From Balaenoptera acutorostrata (lineage: Eukaryota; Chordata; Mammalia; Artiodactyla; Balaenopteridae), in contig NC_080082.1 of NCBI RefSeq assembly GCF_949987535.1, positions 52,056,374 through 52,120,373 of the forward strand: a stretch of 64,000 nt of DNA, given 5' to 3'. Positions 1 to 12,149 of the stretch are shown one piece after another (position 1 is the stretch's first letter; each line of letters starts with the position of its first letter). Under the pieces are notes generated by a model. That model searched no databases, had not been told where the DNA came from, and saw only the letters and a program-made list of their open reading frames with translations. A program made the position numbers and the translations under genes.

Positions 1-429
1 ATCATTGCTGATTCATTGCTTTTTATTGCATGGTTTATTATCTGTCACAATCATTTTTATGCTACTGTCTTTTTAGTTTTGGCCAATCAAAACTCTCCAA
101 GCCTTTCAACTCTTCCTCTCTTTTTGGCATAAGATTTCTAGGGTTATGCCTGCTGGCTTCCTAAATTTTCCCTTTATCCAATTATGCTGTATCCATATTT
201 TAGATCTAGATATTGAGAAATTACAATATAGGTGTTGAAATATGCTTATGACACTTCTTAATTTTTTCCTGGCAGCTTTTTTTCTGTTTATTCTGTAGCA
301 TCTGGTTGGTTTAGGCTTTCTTTTCTGTGTTCAATTTTAATAAATTTTCCTAGAAAGTTATCCATACTTTCAAAAGTATTCACATAGTACCCTTGTAATT
401 TAAATAAATTCCTCTGTGGTTTTTTTTTT
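1..429. other. AT-rich intronic DNA upstream of a zinc-finger exon
   Basis: No gene is visible. The first ~110 bases align by eye with about 35085-35165, in the intron before the second zinc-finger exon. Both contain a 'ttattgctt' start, a 'cacaatc' core and end in 'agttttggcca'. This is part of a duplicated KRAB zinc-finger unit rather than unique DNA. Confidence 0.6.
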
Positions 430-823
430 TTAAGATTAATTATTTATTTATTTTTGGCTGTGTTGGGTCTTAGTTGTGGCATGTAGGATCTTCTGTTGCA
501 GTGCACAGGTTCTTTGTTGAGGCATGCAGGGTTCTCTCTAGTTGTGGTGTGCAGGCTCCAGAGTGCATGGGCTCAGTAGTTGTGGCACATGGACTCAAGA
601 GTGCGTGGGCTCTGTAGCTGTGGTGCATGGGCTCCACAGCGCATGGGCTCCGTAGTTGGAGCACACGGTCTCTCTAGTTGTGGCACGTGGGCTCAGTAGT
701 TGCAGCGCGTGGGCTTAGTTGCCCCGCAGCACATGGGATCTCAGTTCCCCGACAAGGGCTTGAACCCTCATCCCCTGCATTGGAAGGCAGATTCTTAACC
801 ACTGGACCACCAGGGAAGTCCCC
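430..823 (-). mobile_element. CHR-family SINE (cetacean tRNA-Glu-derived)
   Basis: Minus-strand copy: T-rich tail and TTTA repeats at the left, 'ggctgtgttgggtctt', and at the right the reverse complement of the tRNA-derived head ('accaccagggaagtcc'). The body is longer and more diverged than the CHR-2-like copies elsewhere, so it belongs to an older subfamily. Confidence 0.9.
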
Positions 824-2247
824 CTCTGTGGTTCTTGTTTTCCTCTTTTCTTATTTTTATTTAGCTGTCTTTAATTGGTTTATCTAATATTTCTTATAAT
901 GATTTTTTTAAAGTACCAGCTCTTTATTTGTTAATGTTACTGTTTTCTAACTCAGTATGTTCTGCTTTTATCTTTATCTTTATGCCTCCCTCTATTTTGT
1001 TGTTTATTTTCTACATGTTAGGCTTTGATTCTCAACTCACCTTTTTTTATAGAGATAATTATTTTAAGTTTTGAGTTCTCTGCGTGGTGAAATTGAATGC
1101 CCAAGGTTCAGATTTGTGCTTATTTTCTGTGTAGTCCATTTACTAGAACTCTTTTATTTCAGTTTTTTCTTTCCATAGTGATCTAGCATTTTTGGAGAAG
1201 GCATTTCCATTTCCAGATGAAAGGGCTTTTGGTTTTCTAATATTTATTAATTTCTATTGTTACTCAATTTTGAAGAGTGTTGTTAATATTATTTCAACTT
1301 TTTGTACACATACCATACTCTAGGTACAAGAAGATGTTTTTTGCCCTCAACTTATAGCTCCCTCATTAAACGCTTTGGATTTTGCTCAAGATACTTCATA
1401 CAGATTTTTATCATTCAGCCCACAACTGCCAATTCTTTTTAATATAATTCTTCGCATTCTTCTAGACTCTTCTATATAATTCAAGTGCCCTCTTTTGCCC
1501 AAAGTCCCTAAATGTTCAAAATACCATACAACTGGTATACCTGGTATATGTCAGAGAATTGATGGACATACTTTTCTGGGGATGACCAGAATGGTTGGCC
1601 TTGGTTAAAAGGGAAAGCTAGAGAGGACCTGAGAAAAGATATGAAGGAATGAAACAGGTTGAACATATGTAAGGATAAATAATAAAGTGTCAGGGGAGGA
1701 ATAACTAAGTAAAGACTCTCAATATCTTAATGTGTTATGAAGAACAAATAAAAGCACACGTGGCTATGCACAGGAGAGAAAGAGTCACAGTGGCAGAAAT
1801 GTGTATTTTTAGGGGAATTGTAATTGAAGAATGATCAGGTATAATTGCTTTTTTAAATTTTATTTATGTATATATATTTTAGATGGAAGTGGTATTTAGA
1901 GCTGGCTGATACTGGCTCTCTAGGGACAAGATTTTACTTATCATCCTAAGTCCAGGTTCAATTACATTACACTGATAGCTTGGAATTGCCTGTGGTGGGA
2001 GTATTTACACCATAGACATTGGCAAACACTACAAATCAGGGCTGGATGTGTTCAGTGCGTGTCTTTGTTTACCAGTGCTCTACTGCATAAACTTACTTTT
2101 TCTGAGCCCTCCTTTTAAGTTTTGAAGTTTTATAACTGTATTTTAGAGTTCTTTAAACCATCTCTAATGGGTGAAATTTTCAATTTTCTCTTAATTCTAT
2201 AAAATGTTTTGTGGTCAAAGAAACTTCTTTTTTCTTATTTGTTTTAG
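824..2247. other. Intron before the first zinc-finger exon
   Basis: AT-rich, with no gene or intact repeat recognised. The last ~120 bases (a 'catctctaatgggtga' core and a polypyrimidine tract ending in 'gttttag') match the corresponding stretch before the second zinc-finger exon. They are retained intron sequence from a tandem gene duplication. The acceptor AG is at 2246-2247. Confidence 0.6.
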
Positions 2248-3209
2248 ATTTGGACTCAAGATATGAAATAATCAGCAATGGAAAAACATACATTTATAGA
2301 AAACGTTCATCTCTTACTCTACATCACAGAATTGATAATGGAGAGAAACCATATGAATGTAAGGAATGTGGGAAGGCCTTTAGTCGTCATACAGACCTAA
2401 GAGTACATCAAATAATTCATACTGGTGAGAAACCGTATGAATGTAGGGAATGTGGCAAGGCCTTTAGTCGTCTTACAGACTTTAAAGTACATAAGAGAAT
2501 TCATACTGGTGAGAAACCCTATGAATGTGAAGAATGTGGGAAGGCCTTTAGTCGTGCCTCAAACCTTGCTCAACATGGAAGAGTTCATACTGGTGAGAAA
2601 TCCTATGGATGTAAGGAATGTGGGAAGGCCTTTAGTGACGTTGGAACACTTAGAATACATCAGAGAATTCATACTGGTGAGAAACCCTATGAATGTAAGG
2701 AATGTGAGAAGGCCTTTAGTCAAGCCTCAAACCTTATACAACATGACAGGATTCATACTGGTGAAAAACCCTATGAATGTAAAGATTGTGGGAAGGCTTT
2801 TAGTCATGCTTCACATCTTGTTAGACATGAGAGAATTCATACTGGTGAGAAACCCTATGAATGTAAGGAGTGTGGAAAGACTTTTAGGAGTAGCCATCAA
2901 CTTACTATACACCACAGATTTCATACTGGTGAGAAACCCTATGAATGTAAGGCATGTGGGAAGGCGTTTAGTGTGTATGGACGCCTTACTCGACATCAGA
3001 GTATTCACAGTGGTGAGAAACCTTTTGAGTGTAACAAATGCGGGAAGTCCTTTAGGCTCAGTTCAAGCCTTAAAGTACATCAGAGTATTCATACTGGTGA
3101 AAAACCCTTTGAATGCCACAAATGCGGGAAGTCCTTTAGACTTAGTTCAATGCTTAAGGTACATCACAGAATTCATACTGGAGAGAGACTTTATGGGATA
3201 TATGTATAG
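2248..3209 (+). CDS. Terminal C2H2 zinc-finger exon of a KRAB-ZNF gene (partial)
   Basis: Seen: a polypyrimidine tract and AG acceptor at 2246-2247, then an open frame (phase: first two bases complete an Asp codon) to TAG at 3207-3209, 319 codons. After a short linker (LDSRYEIIS) and one finger remnant lacking its Cys pair, there are 10 complete C2H2 fingers (CX2C-X12-HX3H) joined by TGEKP-type linkers, starting near 2357. Known: this linker-plus-array layout is the last exon of KRAB zinc-finger repressors, which act in the nucleus through KAP1/TRIM28; the linker resembles human ZNF607. The KRAB exons would lie left of the window. After the stop (doubled, TAGTAG) decayed finger sequence continues to about 3330, so the ancestral array was longer. 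I infer a possibly functional but shortened protein. No start is given because the exon is internal to the gene. Confidence 0.85.
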
Positions 3210-3345
3210 TAGACAATGGAATTATACCACTTGAGAAACAATTTAAATGAAGAGAATATGAGAAGGATTTTACATGGTTCAGTTCTTATAAAGCATCAGA
3301 TAATTTAGGCTGGCAGGAACACCTTGAAATTTAAACAGTGTTTTA
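3210..3345 (+). pseudogene. Decayed zinc-finger remnants after the stop
   Basis: Downstream of the doubled stop, the DNA still reads as a degraded finger: a 'gagaatatgagaaggattttacatgg' -like core followed by 'cttataaagcatcag', which corresponds to the Cys region and Leu-His part of a C2H2 finger. A matching tail is seen at about 37340-37400 behind the second array. It shows that the open array ended earlier than its ancestor. Confidence 0.6.
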
Positions 3346-3990
3346 AGTTTTTCAGTTATGATCCAAATACTGTTCACCTTCAGAGAATTTATACTGTACT
3401 TTATATTAGAAAGTCTTTTATGGCATTCCCCCTTTTTCACTATTCACTGAGTGCCCAGGCTCTTTGGCCAAGGTTGCAAGGCAGATAAGTGCCACCAAGA
3501 AAAAGACCAGTGCATGATTTGAGGTCGTGGAGAATAGTAAAAATACACCCCAGGACCAAGTAGAACAGTGTTTACTTATGGCAAGAGAGGAGATAGAATG
3601 CACAAGATCTAGTTCCTTGCAATGTGTCAGTAACCCATAGCCAGTCGATCAACTCCACATCTGACAATGGCAATATAGCTGCACACAGCCCACTTTGTTC
3701 TGCAGTGGCAGGGCACAAACTCCTTCTCTGTGGGGTGTGACATCCAGAAAACTGGGGGCGTGCCTGAGTACCACTAATACCCGTGATTAAGCAGAACAAA
3801 GGAGTACGCATTGAGTCTGACACAGAGATAGCTATTCATGGCAGTAAGCCCAGCAGAGGCTGAGAGGGTTCTGTATTTTTTGGTAAAGAAGTATGCAGCC
3901 CCAACAAGGCCCATCTTTTTTTCCCACCAGCTTTACTGAAGTATGATTGACAAAGAAAACTAAATTTAAGGCATACAAGTGGTGCTAAAG
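3346..3990. other. Intergenic or 3'UTR DNA, no gene seen
   Basis: Unique-looking sequence with no convincing coding potential; a 3'UTR of the zinc-finger gene would fall here. A short 'agctttactgaagtatgattgac' -like stretch near 3930 resembles an old LINE fragment and leads into the L1 that follows. Confidence 0.4.
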
Positions 3991-4576
3991 GGGAATGTTT
4001 GGCTATAAATGCTTATATTAAAAAACAAGAGAGGTCTCAAATTAACAACCTAACTTTACAGCTTAAGGAGCTAGAAAAAGAACAAACAACACAAAGCTAG
4101 CAGAAGGAGAAATAAAGAATAGAGCAGTGATATATGAAATAAGAGAACAGAATAACAACAGAGAAAATCTTGAAACCAGAAGTTCTTCAAAAAGATCAAC
4201 AAAATTGGCAAACCTTTAGCTAAATGAGCTAAGAAAAAAGGGAGGAGACTCAAATTACTACAATCAAAAGTGAAAGTGGGTAAATTAACTATACTTGAAT
4301 TTTAAAAAAGTTGTGATACAAAATTAAAAAATAAATTCACACACAAAAAAGTGTAAGTGGGGAGACATTACTACCAATTATACAGAAATAAAGGGATTAT
4401 GAGAGTACTATGAACAATTGTGTGTCAGAAGTTGGATAGCCTAGGTGAAATGGACAAATTCCTAGAAACGTAAAACCATGGAGTTAAACATGAATAAATA
4501 GAAAACCTGAATAGACTGGTAACTACTCTATAAGTAGTAAGGAAATTGACTCGGTCACAAAAAAAATCTCCCAACA

Positions 4577-4700
4577 GGGAGTTCACTGGTGGCCTAGTGG
4601 TTAGGATTCTGGGCTTTCACTGCCGTGGCCTGGGTTCAGTCCCTGGTTGGAGAACTAAGATCCTGCAAGCCATGCAGCATGGCCAAAATAAAAAACCTCC
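4577..4700 (+). mobile_element. tRNA-Glu-type SINE (CHR-1-like), short
   Basis: The head keeps a clear tRNA-Glu look: 'ttcactggtggcctagtgg' (box A region) and 'gggttcagtccctggttgg' (box B region), then a short body and an A-rich end. It lacks the long CHR-2 body. It is inserted inside L1 ORF2 sequence. Confidence 0.85.
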
Positions 4701-6341
4701 CAACAAAGAAAAGTCCTGGATCTGGTGGCTTCACTGGTGAATTTAAACAAGAACTAATACTAATCTTTCTCAAACTTTTCAAAAAAGTTGAAGAGGAGGG
4801 AATACTTCCTAACTGATTGTGTGAGACCAGCACAACCCTGTTGCCAAAGCTACTCAAAAACACTGCAAGAAAGAAAACTACAGAACATTGTCTCTTATGA
4901 TTATTGATTCAAAAATCCTCAACAGAGTACTAGCAAACGATTCAGCAGCATATTAAAAGAATTATACAAAATGACCAAATGGGATTTATTCCTGAAATGC
5001 AAGGATGGTTCATCATATGAAAGTTCACCAATGTAACATGTCACATCAACAAAATGAAGGAAGAAAACATGATCATCTCAATTAATGCAGAAAAAGCATT
5101 TGACAGAATTCAACACACTTTTATGATAAAAACACTCAACAAAATAGGAACAGAAGGAAATCATCTCAATCATAACAAAAGCTATATATGAAACTATCTC
5201 TGCAAAATAAAAGCTATATGAAAGACCCACAGCAAACATAATACTTGATAAACATCAAGATTTTATCTAATATCAGGAAACAAGACAAGCATGCTTGCTT
5301 TTACCACTTCTATTCAACATAGTACTGGAAGTTCTCAGCAGATCAATTATGCAAGAAAAATAAAGGCATCCAAATTCGAAAGGAAAAAGTAAAATCATCT
5401 CTGTTCATAGGTGACATGATGTTATATGTAGAAAACCCTCAGGACTCCATAAGAAAGCTGTTAGATCTAATAAATGAATTCAGCAAAGTTTCAGGATGCA
5501 AAGTCAACATGTAAAAATCAATTGCGTTTCTATACACTAACAATGAACAATATGAAAAGGAAATTTCAAAAACAAGTCCATTTACAATAGCATCAAAAAG
5601 AATGAAATAGTGGAATTAACCAAGGAAGTAAAAGATTTGTACAATGAAAGCTACAAAACATTGCTGAAAGAAACTATAAAAGACATAAATAAATGGAAAC
5701 ACATCCTGTGTTCATGGATTAAAAGACTTAATATTATTAAAATGCCAGTACTAATGAAAGCAATCTACAGATTCAATGCAATTCCTATCAAAATCCCAAT
5801 GATGTTTTTGGCAGAAATACAAAAACCCACCCTAAAATTCATATGGAATCTCAAAGGACTGCCAATAGCCATAACAATCTTGAACAAATCTGGCGGACTC
5901 ACACTTCCTAATTACAAAGCACCAGTAATCAAAACTGTGTGGTACTTGCATAAAGACAGACATATCAACAAATGGAATAGAATAGAGAGCCCACAAGTAA
6001 TCCCTTACGTATATGGTCAGGTGATTTTTGACAAGGCTGCCAAGACCATTCAATGAGGAAAGCACCATTTTTCCACAAATGGAACTGGGAAAACTGGATA
6101 TCTACATGCAAAAGAATGAAGCTGGACCCTTGCCTAACACCATGTACAAAAACTCTCAAAACAGATTGAGGACCTAAACATAAGACCTAAAACAGTAGAA
6201 CTTTCAGAATAAAACAGGACAAAAGCTTCATGACATTGGATTTGCCGGCGTTTTCTTGGATATGACACCAAAGACACAGGTAGCAAAAGAAAATAAGACA
6301 AATTGGACTTGATGAAAATTTAAAATACTTTTGTATCAAAG

Positions 6342-6496
6342 GACACTATCCACTTCAAGTAATATCATTGAAACTAATGGAATATCATTTTCAATAGATT
6401 ATTTTTGGAAATTACTTTTCTATAACTACACATCTTCATTAGATGAGAATGTGTAGGTCATTGTCACCTGAAGAAAAAAAAAAAGACACTATCCAC
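6342..6496 (+). mobile_element. Short poly(A)-tailed retro-insert of unknown source
   Basis: A 120-nt body (6354-6473) followed by 11 A's is flanked by a perfect 12-bp direct repeat, gacactatccac, at 6342-6353 and 6485-6496. L1 sequence reads through if the insert and one repeat are removed. The body has no AATAAA before the tail and matches no SINE or snRNA I recognise. It is an L1-mobilised copy of some short RNA or mRNA end. Confidence 0.75.
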
Positions 6497-6533
6497 AGAG
6501 TAAAAAGGCAGTCTACAGAATGGGGGAAAATAG

Positions 6534-6890
6534 GGCTTCCCTGGTGGCACAGTGGTTAAGAATCCGCCTGCCAGTGCAGGGGACACAGGTTCGAGCCCTT
6601 GTCCAGGAAGATCCCACATGCTGCAGAGCAACTAAGCCCGTGCGCCACAACTACTGAGCCTGTGCTCTAGAGCCCGTGAGCCACAACTACTGAGCCTGCA
6701 TGCTACAACTACTGAAGCCTGTGCGCCTAGAGCCCATGCTCTGCAGCAAGAGAAGCCACTGCAATGAGAAGCCCGTGCACCGCAACAAAGAGTAGCTCCC
6801 GCTCACCGCAACTAGAGAAAGCTTGCGTGCAGCAACAAAGACTCAAAAAAAATAAATAAATAAAATAAATAAATTTATTAAAAAAAAATA
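6534..6890 (+). mobile_element. CHR-family SINE, nested in L1
   Basis: Plus-strand copy with the tRNA-derived head at 6536 and an AAATAA-rich tail. The target-site duplication 'agaatgggggaaaata' is visible on both sides, and L1 3' sequence continues after it. It is therefore younger than the L1. Confidence 0.93.
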
Positions 6891-6977
6891 GAATGGGGGA
6901 AAATATTTGCAAGTCATATGTCTGTTAAGCAATTATATCTAAAACTGAACAACAACAACATAAAAACAAAAATGGGG

Positions 6978-7270
6978 GGCTTCCCTGGTGGTCCAGTGGT
7001 TGAGAATCTGCCTGCCAATTCAGGGGACACGGGTTCAAGCCCTGGTCTGGGAAGATTCCACATGCCGCGGAGCAACTAGGCCCGTGAGCCACAACTACTG
7101 AGCCTGCGCGTCTGGAACGTGTGCTCCGCAACAAGAGAGGCCACGATAGTGAGAGGCCCGTGCACCACGATGAAGAGTGGCCCCCGCTTGCCACAACTAG
7201 AGAAAGCCCTCGTACAGAAATGAAGACCCAACACAGCCAAAAATAAATAAATAAATTAATTAATTTTTTA
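6978..7270 (+). mobile_element. CHR-family SINE (CHR-2-like), nested in L1
   Basis: Begins 'ggcttccctggtggtccag' and ends in AAATAAAT repeats. The near-identical flanks 'aaaaatggg' and 'aaaaatagg' look like the target duplication. L1 resumes with 'gcaaaggacttgaacagac'. Confidence 0.93.
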
Positions 7271-8095
7271 AAAAAATAGGCAAAGGACTTGAACAGACAT
7301 TTCTCCAAAGAAGATATATGAATGGGGAATAAACACATGAAAATATACTTAATATCAATAATCATTAAGGAAATGCAAATGAAAACTACAATGAGATACC
7401 ACCTCACATCTATTAAGATGGCTACTATTGAAAAAAAAAAACCCACAGAAAAGAACAGTGTTGGAAAGGATGTAGAGAAATTGGAACCCTTCTCCACTAT
7501 TGGTGGGAATGTAAAGTGGTATAACCGTTGTGGGAAACAGTATGTAGGTTTCTCAAAAGATTAAAAATAGAATTATATATGATCCAGCAATTCCACTTTT
7601 GCATATACTTGAGGTCAGGGTCTTTAAGAGCTAGTTATACACTCATGTTCATAGCAGCATTGTTCACCTTAGCTGAAATGTGGAGGAAACCCAGGTGTCC
7701 ATAAGACAAATGTGGTATATACATACAATGGAATGTTATTCAGCCTTTAAAAAGGAGGAAATTCAGTAATATGCTAAACAAAGATGAACCTTGAGGACAT
7801 TCTGGTAAATGAAATAAATTGTCACAAAAGGCAAATATTGAATGAGTCCACTTATGTGAGGTACTTAGTCAAAAGTTATAGAAGTTGTAATGATGGTTGC
7901 CAGTGACTGGGGGGAGGGGAGAGTGGGGAATTACTGATTAATAAGTATAGAGTTTTAGTGTTACAAAATGAAGAGATGGGATTCAGTGGTGGTGATAACT
8001 ACACACAATGTCAATATATATAATACCACTGAAATGTATACTTAAAAATTGTTAAGATGGGAAATTTTATGTTATGTGTATTTTAAAACAACACA

Positions 8096-8445
8096 ACGAC
8101 AAAAATTTACAGACTGGGTAGCTTATTTTTTCATAGTTCTGGAAACTGGAAAATCAAGATGTCATCAGGTCTGGTTTCTCCCAGGGCTTCTCTTCTTGGC
8201 TTGCAGATGGCTGCCTTTTCACTGTGTACTCACATGGCCTTTTCTCTGTGTGTGTGCATCTCTGGTATCTCTCTGTATGTCGTAATCTTGTTATAGGGAC
8301 ATTAGTAAGATTGGATTAGGGTCCACCCAAATGGCCTCATTTTAATTTAATTACCTCTTTTAAGCCCTGTATCCAAACACAGTCGCATTCGGGTTAGGAT
8401 TTCGATATGTGAATTTTGCGGAGGCATATTTAAGTTCATAATGCT
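8096..8445 (-). mobile_element. Ancient LTR-type fragment (MaLR-like)
   Basis: The stretch 'catagttctggaaactgg ... gattagggtccaccc ... attacctcttttaagccctg ... atttcgatatgtgaatttt' is the familiar order of an old mammalian LTR-like repeat in reverse orientation. A related piece lies at 44888-45045. The family name is uncertain; only remnants of non-coding LTR are present. Confidence 0.5.
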
Positions 8446-8529
8446 AGTCAAACTGATAAAGCAAGGCCTCAGGCATACAAAAAACTATTTGTAGGCAAGA
8501 TATGCCAAGGGATCAGAGGTTATTTCCCA

Positions 8530-10080
8530 GAAGCTGTCAAGGTCAGTCCTTTCTTAGAATGTACAGGATTTGGGCAAACCTAGGCTGATGTGTTAACCCT
8601 TTACTACAAGCCATGCAAGCACTAATCCAAAGAAAGCTGATTAAGAAAATAAGGATAACTCGAGATAAAGAGGGATAAAAAGGTGAGCTCATCAGAAATG
8701 TGCAACAATTTAAAATTTTGTGTAAACCTAATAACGTTAACTTTAAAATATATGAAGTTAAAAATGACAACACAAAGGAGAAATAGAAAAATTGGCAATT
8801 ATAGTGGAGGACTTTAATCCACCTCTCTTAATACAGAGAGAACACATAAACAAAAAGTCAGTAAAAGAGAATATCTGAGTAACGTGATGAATGAACTTGA
8901 CGTATATAGAATACCATACCCAATAATGACTGAATACACAATATTTTCTTGTGCATATGAAACAATATAAAAATTGGTCATGTGGTCGAGCCATAAGTTT
9001 CAAGGCATTTTAAAAGATTAGAATTGTTCAGATCATGTCCTCAGAGTAGAAAGGATCTTATATCTTAAAGGGTTTTATCTACAAAAAATTTTTCTTAATG
9101 TTGAAGTATTGAAAACTTTCCCCCTGAGATTTGACGTGAGACAAGATATCCATAGTCACCATTACTACTCAACATTGTATTGGCGAGCTTAGCCAGTGCA
9201 AAGGGCAAGTAGAAAAGACTTAAAGGTTGGAAAGGAAAAAATAAAATTGTCATTACGTGTACATAGAGTATCTAAAAGAATTTCAGGCAGCTTAGAATGA
9301 ATGTATGAAATTAGTAAGGTTGCTGGCTATAATGTCAGTATTTTAAAAATTGTATATATGTACCAGCAACAAACACTTTTAAATGTTATTTTTAACTATA
9401 GTTTACAATAGTATTAAAAAAAATCAAATACCTAGCAATAAATCTAGCAAAAGACATGCAAAACTTCTACACAGAAAATTATGAACTGTATTGAGATGCA
9501 GCAATACCTAAATAAAGAATATATACTGTGTTTGTGGATTGGGAGACTCTTGAAATAATTTCAGTTCTCTGCAGTCTGAGTTGTATATTTATTGTACACT
9601 ATCCCCCCAAAATACCATCAGGCTCTGTGTGTGTGTTTGTGTGTAACTGACAAACTGATTCTAAAATATACTTGAAATTGCAAAGGACCAAGAACAGGTA
9701 AGAAAAATTTCAAGAAGCAGGAGGAGGAAGAGGGGAGGAACAAGAGCAACAACAACAAAACTAAAGGACTTGTACTAGCAGGCATCAACTCCCACTGTCC
9801 ATTATAGCCTTGGAATTATCCATGTGGCCTTGGTTAAGGGTAGACAAATAGGTCAACAGATGTAGAGTCCAGAAACAGGCTCACACGTGTAAGACAAAGT
9901 TAACACTTTGTTATAAATTGGGAAAAGAATGTTTTTCATAAGTATTGCTGAGTGAATTGAATATATGTATGGAAAAAAATCATGATGCCTACTTTACACC
10001 TTCCCCACCCTTCATTCATATGAATTGAAGAGCTAAATCTGAGAGATTTAGGGGAAAAAACAATATGATACTGGGAGTAG
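8530..10080 (+). mobile_element. Old LINE-1 ORF2 fragment
   Basis: Degraded plus-strand ORF2: an endonuclease-like stretch ('ggcaattatagtggaggac', about 8795) and reverse-transcriptase/C-terminal-like stretches from 9120 to 9900. It contains many stops and indels and is more diverged than the L1 just upstream. Confidence 0.65.
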
Positions 10081-10386
10081 GTAGTAATTTCTTTTTTTTT
10101 TTTTTTTGTCAAGTAGTGATAGTTTTTATTTTTTTAATATTTATATAATTTTAGCAAAATATATACATATTGTTGGGAGGTTATCTTACTACATTATAAG
10201 GCAGTTTAAGGTAAAAACTATGTCATTTTAGTCTTTGTATCACCTCAAATACTATGATTGCAGGATCTGGCATGCTGTAGTTAATTAGTAAAGGTCTGAT
10301 TATTTTATCCCAAATTCTACTTCTAGCAATCAAGTTAAGGAAATATCTACAGAGATTCATAACATGCAAGAGCATTCAACATATAT

Positions 10387-10716
10387 ATTTTTTTTTTAAT
10401 TTTTTTTAATTTTTATTTTTTTTTAACTTTGGGTTTATTTATTTATTTATTTATGGCTGTGTTGGGTCTTCATTTCTGTACGAGGGCTTTCTCCAGTTGT
10501 GGGAAGCGGGGACCACTCTTCATCGCGGTGCGCGGGCCTCTCATTATCGCGGCCTCTCTTGTTGCGGAGCACAGGCTCCAGACGCGCAGGCTCAGTAATT
10601 GTGGCTCACGGCCTAGTTGCTCCGCGGCATGTGGGATCTTCCCAGACCAGGGCTCGAACCCGTGTCCCCTGCACTGGCAGGCAGATTCTCAACCACTGCA
10701 CCACCAGGGAAGCCCT
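10387..10716 (-). mobile_element. CHR-family SINE (CHR-2-like)
   Basis: Minus-strand copy, T-rich tail left, tRNA head right ('accaccagggaagccct'). The repeat 'tcaacatatat' occurs just before the tail and just after the head, a clear target-site duplication. Confidence 0.93.
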
Positions 10717-12149
10717 CAACATATATTTTTGATAACCAAAAATTAAAAACAAAATTCTAACAGTAGGCAACAGGTTAATTAATTTGGCTCTGCAATATAA
10801 AGACGAATATACCATTGTGAATCATAATGATTTTGGCCTGGATTAGTTGCTGAAGAATTAGTGAGTGAAGAAAGCAGGCTTAAAGTAAGTATACATAAGT
10901 TGGAGATGGTATCTTGTTGAAATTTAGAACATAGGGTCTCTTGTCAGATTTTTAAAATATGAAACTGTGTTCATAGTGTTCATGACATCTTAGTGCCTTG
11001 TTTTTTCATTGATAAATGTAGAATATCACCTACTAAATATGAGTATCATGGAGAAAGATACTCTATAAAACACTTAATAGTATTTTATCCTAGCATATTA
11101 ATGTAACTTGGCTGGTTTTACTGATGTGAAGAATGTTACATGTCCCCAAATTGATTATAAAAAATCTTAATAGTGCTATTCCTGTTACTAAAATTTGTGT
11201 TTCTCATGCCTGCTATTTCTTACAGTGCTAACACCCTCCAGTCAAATTTAGTAGTGGAGTTTGAGAGTGCATTTATTTCTTATTATTAAAAAAAAATTCT
11301 TGTTAATCAGCAAAAGAGTTTTGAAATACAAACCCAACCCACATTGCCTGAGACTATGGCCTTGGCTCAATTAGTAGAACCCGAAACTGTAAGAAGAAAA
11401 AGGGAAAAGAGGACTTTTAAAACTCAAATGAGTAAACTTAACTTATTCCAACTGTTATTTATAAACTAATAAGTTTTATATTGAAATACTTGATTCATGA
11501 CTAGGTTTTAAAATGAAGCTATGAGATCTCTGATTCTATCTTTATGTAAAAATTAATTTGTAAATGAGCTCTATTTAATTGGCTTAAAGGAAAGTAAGTG
11601 CTTACAAATCAAACATTTCTAAATACAACAGAAATTAACCTAAAGTTTGAAAGGATCACATGATCCAGGACTGATTTTTAATGAGTGAAAACATGTTTAA
11701 GTTTGTTGGTTTAATTAATACAGACATGTTTTTAGAGTCATCAATATTAAGTATAATATGTTGAATGTACTAGGTTTACTGAAAGTCTGTAAATTCATAA
11801 TATTTCTGTCACAAAATTTATCAGTAAGAAGCGTTAACTTGTTATGGTAATATTTACATAAATAATAACAGAGATAAATGGAATAGAAGATTTTAGGTGA
11901 ACTCTTAGAAATAAGTATGTTTTAGCTTTTCCAGATTTTTGGTAACAAAACTCTAGAAGATGTAATAGGCGTACAGAAAGGGATGCTTTGTGAGGCTTCA
12001 GTGTGAGCTCTGCACTTCAGATAAGAGCAGGGAACTCAGCACACCAGGGGAAATGGCACCTGTGTAACTAGTATATTTTTTGTTTTGTTTTTCTTTGCTT
12101 TTATTGACATGAATCATTGTTTACTACTCATTTAAAAATTTCTAGAAGA
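10717..12149. other. AT-rich non-coding DNA
   Basis: No gene, RNA gene or well-preserved repeat is seen. The 10100-10960 flanks may be old LINE. The remainder is unique-looking, roughly 65-70% A+T, with no long open frame. Confidence 0.4.

Larger units (their letters stand above)
3991..8095 (+). mobile_element. Decayed LINE-1, ORF2 to 3' end, with nested insertions
   Basis: Plus-strand L1 ORF2 sequence runs through the reverse-transcriptase region (about 4900-5600). A 148-codon open piece at 5610-6056 reads like the ORF2 C-terminal region (RFNAIPIKIP, PTLKFIWN, GGLTLPNYK). L1 3' sequence resumes at 6497-6533, 6891-6977 and 7271-8095, split by a 131-bp retro-insert and two CHR SINEs. Frames are broken throughout, so it is dead. 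A tRNA-Glu SINE also sits at 4577-4700. Confidence 0.85.

Noticed and set aside
2425..3234. 269-codon second frame across the finger exon
   Set aside because: Shadow frame created by the 84-bp finger periodicity (repeating [12 protein letters not shown] text).
5610..6056. Possible host gene of 148 codons
   Set aside because: Matches the L1 ORF2 C-terminal region and lies in a continuous L1 context.
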